Below the pieces are notes generated by a model, which ran no database searches, had not been told where the DNA came from, and was given only the letters and a program-made list of their open reading frames with translations. DNA of 64,000 bases from contig CALQJI020000017.1 in NCBI GenBank assembly GCA_943330855.2, positions 1 to 64,000 of the forward strand, given 5' to 3'. Both the position numbers and the translations under genes were made by a program. Shown one piece after another: positions 60,393 to 64,000 of the stretch. The number at the start of each line of letters is the position of its first letter. The stretch's first letter is position 1. The stretch is from Klebsiella pneumoniae. GTDB taxonomy: Bacteria > Verrucomicrobiota > Verrucomicrobiia > Limisphaerales > SXTU01.

Positions 60393-63300
60393 ATGCGCAC
60401 ACGTCTCTGCCTGTTCCTCGTCGCCTTCACCGCCGCGCTCCCTGCGTCGCGCGCCCAAGACGCGGCGAAGGAAGCCCAGTTCCTCACCCACACCCGCCAA
60501 CTCCTCTACGAAGGCCGCCGCAGCGGCGAGGGCTACTTCAGCGCCGACGGGAAGTTCCTCGTCTTCCAGAGCGAGCGCGACGCGGACAATCCCTTCTACC
60601 AAATCTACCTACTCAACTTGGAGTCCGGCGACGTGAACCGCGTCTCGCCCGGCACCGGCAAGACCACCTGCGCCTTCCTTCGACCGGGCAGCGACGAGGT
60701 CCTCTTCGCCAGCACGCACGTGGACCCGGAGGCACTGGCGAAGCAGAAGACCGAACTCGACTTTCGCGCGACCGGCAAGTCCCGCCGCTACGCGTGGGAC
60801 TACGACGACCGCATGGAACTCTTCGTCTCCAAGCGCGACGGCTCGAACATCCGTCGCCTCACCGACGCGCCCGGTTACGACGCTGAGGGCAGCTATTCGC
60901 CGGACGGCAAGCTCATCGTCTTCTGCTCGCTGCGTCACGCGTTCCCCTTGACCCAGCTCTCACCCGAGGACCGCAAGCGCATGGAGACCGACACCGCCTA
61001 CTTCGGCGACATCTACCTGATGAACGCCGACGGCTCGAATGTCCGCCGCCTCACCAGCACGCCGGGCTACGACGGCGGCCCGTTCTTCTCGCCCGACGGC
61101 CAGCGCGTCCTCTGGCGGCGCTTCAACGAGAAGGGCGACACCGCCGACGTTTACACCATGAAGCTCGACGGCTCCGATGTCCGCCGCCTCACCGACTTCG
61201 GCGCGATGTCGTGGGCACCCTACTTCCACCCCTCCGGCCAATACGTCATCTACACGGCGAACAAGCTCGGCTTCGCAAACTTCGAGCTATTCCTCGTGGA
61301 CGCGCGCGGGACGAGAGAACCAGTCCGCGTGACTTACACGGATGGCTTCGACGGCCTTCCCGTCTTCTCGCCCGACGGCAAGAAACTCGCGTGGACCAGC
61401 GGGCGAACAGCGGAGAAGAATTCCCAAGTCTTCATGGCAGATTGGAACCACGACGCAGCCTTGGCGGCATTGGATTCTGCCAACACCCGGCCCGGCTTTA
61501 CGAAGGGACTAACCAATTCTGTTTACGCCCGAGAACTCTCCGAGGCTGAACTCGCTGCATGGCGGAAGACCAGCGGCTTGAGTCGTGAACCCTTTCTTGC
61601 GCTGACCATGAACGGCGAGTTGGTCAAACCAACCCGGTGGAAAATTGGCATGACGTGGACCTTCGACTCTGAGATTCGGGCGGGCGACGCGAAGGCAATG
61701 GTGGGCCATCTCGCAAGTGACAAACTCGAAGGCCGCCTCACCGGCACGCCCGGAGCCCAGCAGGCGGCGCAGTTCATCGCTGACTATTTCAAGGGCATTG
61801 ACCTTGCGCCGCTCCCGCAAGCCACCGACTTCTTCCAGCCCTTCGAGTTCAGCTCCGGCGTGCGCGTGCTGACGAACCAGAACACCGCTTCGCTCCGCGC
61901 CACCACCAACGCCGCGCCCGCCGCGCTCGCGCTGGACAAGGACTTCCGCCCGCTGGCCTTCACCGCGAACGGCAGCGTCGAGGGCGAAGTCGTCTTCGCT
62001 GGCTACGGCATTTCCGTCCCCGGCAAGCTCGGCGAGGGCTACGACTCCTACGCCGGCCTCGACGTGTCGAACAAGGTCGTGCTCGTCCTGCGTTACGTGC
62101 CGGAGGAGGCCGAACCCAAGCGCCGTCAGGAGCTGAACCGCTACGCCGGCCTGCGCTACAAGGCCCTCATCGCGCGCAATCGCGGCGCGAAGGCACTGCT
62201 CGTCGTCACCGGCCCGACGTCCCCAAATCCCGGCGAGCTGGCGCGGCTCACCTTCGAGACGGGCGCGAGCCACAGCGGCATCGTCTGCGCCAGCATCAGC
62301 GGCGACACGGCGGCGAAGCTGTTCACGGCGGCGGGCAAGGACTTGAAGAAGACCCAGGCCGCGCTCGACAAGGAAGACCCGCACGCCGAAGGAGCCTTCG
62401 CGCTCAAGGGCGTTTCCGTGAAACTCACCGCCGCCGTCGAGCATGTGAAGAAGTCCGACCGCAACGTCCTCGCGCACATCCCGCCCGTGGGCACGAAGGA
62501 ATACGTCATCGTCGGCGCGCACTACGACCACCTCGGCCACGGCGAGACCGGCGGTTTCGCGCGCAAGGACGAGGAAGGCAAAGTCCACCCCGGCGCGGAC
62601 GACAACGCCAGCGGCACCGCCGCACTACTGGAGCTGGCCGGGGCGATTTCCGCGCAGGCGGGTTTGGAGAAGACCGGTTTCCGTCGCGGCATCCTCTTCG
62701 CCGCGTGGTCCGGCGAGGAAGTCGGCCTGATTGGCTCGTCGCACTTTGCCGAGCGCCCGCCCGTGCCGCTCTCGAACGTCGTCGCCTACGTGAACTTCGA
62801 CATGGTGGGCCGCCTCCGCGACAACAAGCTGAACCTCCAAGGCATCGGCTCCTCGCCCGCGTGGCGGAAGCTCATCGAGAAGCGCAACGTCGCCGCTGGC
62901 TTCAACCTCACCTTACAGGACGACCCCTATCTCCCGACCGACACCACGCCGTTCTACCCGAAGAACGTGCCGGTCATCGCCTTCTTCACCGGCAGCCACG
63001 AGGAGTATCACCGCCCCGCCGACAAGCCCGACACGCTCAACTATGACGGCCTCGAACGTGTCGCCAAGTTCGCGCGCGGCTTGGTCAGCGACCTCGCGTC
63101 CGGAGCCGAGCGCCCGGCCTACGCAAAGGTCGAGAAGCGCGACGGCGGCGGTGGCCGCGAGCAACTCCGCGCCTACCTCGGCACCATCCCGGACTACGCG
63201 CAGGAAGTGGCCGGCGTGAAACTCAGCGGCACGCGCGGCGGCAGCCCCGCCGAGCAGGCCGGCTTGAAGGGTGGCGACATCATCGTGGAATTCGCCGGCC

Positions 63301-63431
63301 AGAAGATTGCGAACATCTACGACTACACCTACGCGATGGACGCCGTTAAAATTGGCCAGCCCGTGAAAGTCATCGTCCTGCGCGACGGCAAGCGCGTGGA
63401 ACTCATCGCCACGCCGGCGACAAGGAAGTAA
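60393..63431 (+). CDS. Secreted M28 metallopeptidase with beta-propeller (PD40) and PDZ domains
   Basis: The 1012-residue protein has a signal peptide (MRTRLCLFLVAFTAALPASRA), then a TolB-like PD40 propeller (SADGKFLVFQSERDADNP, DGSNVRRLTSTPGYDGGPFFSPDG and similar, residues about 30-350), a PA-like insert and an M28 aminopeptidase: VGAHYDHLG, GADDNASG, WSGEE, NFDMVG and SHEEYHRPADK supply the zinc ligands and catalytic residues. The C-terminal PDZ (GGSPAEQAGLKGGDIIVEFAG) probably holds peptides or partners. It would degrade peptides outside the cell. Confidence 0.93.
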   Translation: MRTRLCLFLVAFTAALPASRAQDAAKEAQFLTHTRQLLYEGRRSGEGYFSADGKFLVFQSERDADNPFYQIYLLNLESGDVNRVSPGTGKTTCAFLRPGSDEVLFASTHVDPEALAKQKTELDFRATGKSRRYAWDYDDRMELFVSKRDGSNIRRLTDAPGYDAEGSYSPDGKLIVFCSLRHAFPLTQLSPEDRKRMETDTAYFGDIYLMNADGSNVRRLTSTPGYDGGPFFSPDGQRVLWRRFNEKGDTADVYTMKLDGSDVRRLTDFGAMSWAPYFHPSGQYVIYTANKLGFANFELFLVDARGTREPVRVTYTDGFDGLPVFSPDGKKLAWTSGRTAEKNSQVFMADWNHDAALAALDSANTRPGFTKGLTNSVYARELSEAELAAWRKTSGLSREPFLALTMNGELVKPTRWKIGMTWTFDSEIRAGDAKAMVGHLASDKLEGRLTGTPGAQQAAQFIADYFKGIDLAPLPQATDFFQPFEFSSGVRVLTNQNTASLRATTNAAPAALALDKDFRPLAFTANGSVEGEVVFAGYGISVPGKLGEGYDSYAGLDVSNKVVLVLRYVPEEAEPKRRQELNRYAGLRYKALIARNRGAKALLVVTGPTSPNPGELARLTFETGASHSGIVCASISGDTAAKLFTAAGKDLKKTQAALDKEDPHAEGAFALKGVSVKLTAAVEHVKKSDRNVLAHIPPVGTKEYVIVGAHYDHLGHGETGGFARKDEEGKVHPGADDNASGTAALLELAGAISAQAGLEKTGFRRGILFAAWSGEEVGLIGSSHFAERPPVPLSNVVAYVNFDMVGRLRDNKLNLQGIGSSPAWRKLIEKRNVAAGFNLTLQDDPYLPTDTTPFYPKNVPVIAFFTGSHEEYHRPADKPDTLNYDGLERVAKFARGLVSDLASGAERPAYAKVEKRDGGGGREQLRAYLGTIPDYAQEVAGVKLSGTRGGSPAEQAGLKGGDIIVEFAGQKIANIYDYTYAMDAVKIGQPVKVIVLRDGKRVELIATPATRK

Positions 63432-63534
63432 CGGCTTGGAGAAACCCGGTCAGGTGGAAAATCCCCAGCCACTCCAGCGCACCCCGGGCGGCGCGTGCCC
63501 GCAGCTCAACAACTGAGCCGGACCGATGGAGTCG

Positions 63535-63683
63535 AGCCACGGATGAAACACGGAACAGAGGATGAAAATCTAGCCGCTGCGCTTCGGTGTTCGTCACCAC
63601 TCTTTGGTGGGCACGTTCACAACCCTCGAAAGAGGCGTTTGTCTCGATCCCATCCGTGTTTCATCGGTGTTACATCCGTGGCT
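63535..63683. repeat. AGCCACGGATGAAACACGG inverted repeat, long spacer
   Basis: AGCCACGGATGAAACACGG (63535-63553) and CCGTGTTTCATCGGTGTTACATCCGTGGCT (63654-63683) are inverted copies separated by 100 bases with no gene. It occupies part of the 359-base gap before mqnC. Confidence 0.75.
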
Positions 63684-63790
63684 AAAGCATGCTTCCGGTT
63701 GAGGCTATCCCACCGCAGCGATAGTCCACGGTGCAACCCACGAGCTCCCTCCAGTGTTGTCCACGTGTTCCCCGGTGTTAGTGTCCCCCC

Positions 63791-64000
63791 GTGATTCACG
63801 ACGCGCCACTCGACGACTTACTCCAGACGGTCTGGGACGGCGGCCGCATCAATGCCCCCGAGGCGCTGCGCCTTTACACGCTCCCTCTGGAGGAGCTGGG
63901 TGCCCTTGCCGACCGCCGCCGCCAGCTCCACCGCGCCGCCGCGCACGGTGGACGCGGCAACGAGGTCGTCACCTACATCGTGGACCGCAACGTCAACTAC
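63791..64000 (+). CDS. mqnC: Cyclic dehypoxanthinyl futalosine synthase, N-terminus (truncated by window end)
   Basis: Seventy codons are visible from a GTG at 63791. The sequence, with INAPEALRLY, LEELGALADRRRQLHRAA and VTYIVDRNVNY at the cut, matches the N-terminus of the radical SAM enzyme MqnC, whose cysteine motif (CxxxCxxC) should follow just beyond the window. It acts in the futalosine route to menaquinone. MqnE is the alternative; the VDRNVNY form favours MqnC. Confidence 0.82.
   Translation, partial: MIHDAPLDDLLQTVWDGGRINAPEALRLYTLPLEELGALADRRRQLHRAAAHGGRGNEVVTYIVDRNVNY

Overview
The window is GC-rich, densely coded Gram-negative DNA that reads as Verrucomicrobiota, possibly a Pedosphaera/Limisphaerales-type soil or freshwater lineage. 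Four features point this way: planctomycete/verrucomicrobial-type cytochrome c domains (PSCyt1-like), an ECF sigma factor paired with a FecR-LamG protein, a futalosine menaquinone gene (mqnC) at the right edge, and very many short palindromic repeats. The taxonomic call is inference. No rRNA, tRNA, CRISPR array, transposase or phage gene was seen.

Layout. 1-11.7 kb: M3 peptidase, valS, a 21-bp repeat array, a haem/leucine-rich-repeat protein, an enolase-superfamily enzyme, rhomboid protease, a coiled-coil membrane protein, accD and a thioredoxin-fold protein. 11.8-15.3 kb: a two-gene porin-cytochrome module, an octahaem lipoprotein cytochrome translationally coupled to an MtrB/PioB-like barrel with its own haem domain. 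15.3-21.6 kb: uvrB, a receiver protein, an Rrf2 regulator, a GH-GT2 fusion and a Mog-like molybdopterin gene. 21.7-27.1 kb: a large sugar kinase/UDP-sugar pyrophosphorylase fusion, a GalU-like enzyme and a secreted sugar isomerase-like protein. 27.3-34 kb: a giant hybrid histidine kinase, rpe and a phosphohexomutase. 34-41 kb: MiaE, an RND pump, a four-helix-bundle gene with terminal inverted repeats, the RND adaptor and a MacB-type permease. 41-46 kb: a second 21-bp array, an orphan Fn3-like protein, kup and a zinc-ribbon protein. 46-50.5 kb: an esterase, an EEP-family protein, tlyA and folC. 50.6-57 kb: an outer-membrane barrel, a FecR protein, a CHASE2 cyclase and a receiver-PAS protein. 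57-64 kb: the FecR-LamG/ECF sigma pair, a YdjY-like protein, a WD40-M28-PDZ peptidase and the start of mqnC.

The most unusual content is the repeat load. One class of element has arms built from four or so 7-bp (sometimes 8-bp) degenerate tandem units. It occurs at nine places, five of them in frame inside conserved genes (valS, the porin gene, the glycosyltransferase, tlyA, folC). The member at 37898-38389 has 32-bp terminal inverted repeats (28 of 32 match) and carries a four-helix-bundle (23S intervening-sequence protein type) gene, so it may be the autonomous form of a mobile element. A separate palindrome family (GTAGCCGCCGAGG type) has three copies, two inside the same kinase/pyrophosphorylase gene. 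Two 21-bp-period arrays are a third, unexplained class.

Functionally the window combines housekeeping genes with envelope and electron-transfer functions: a putative transmembrane electron conduit, RND export, exopolysaccharide or cell-wall sugar synthesis, and several sensory systems.
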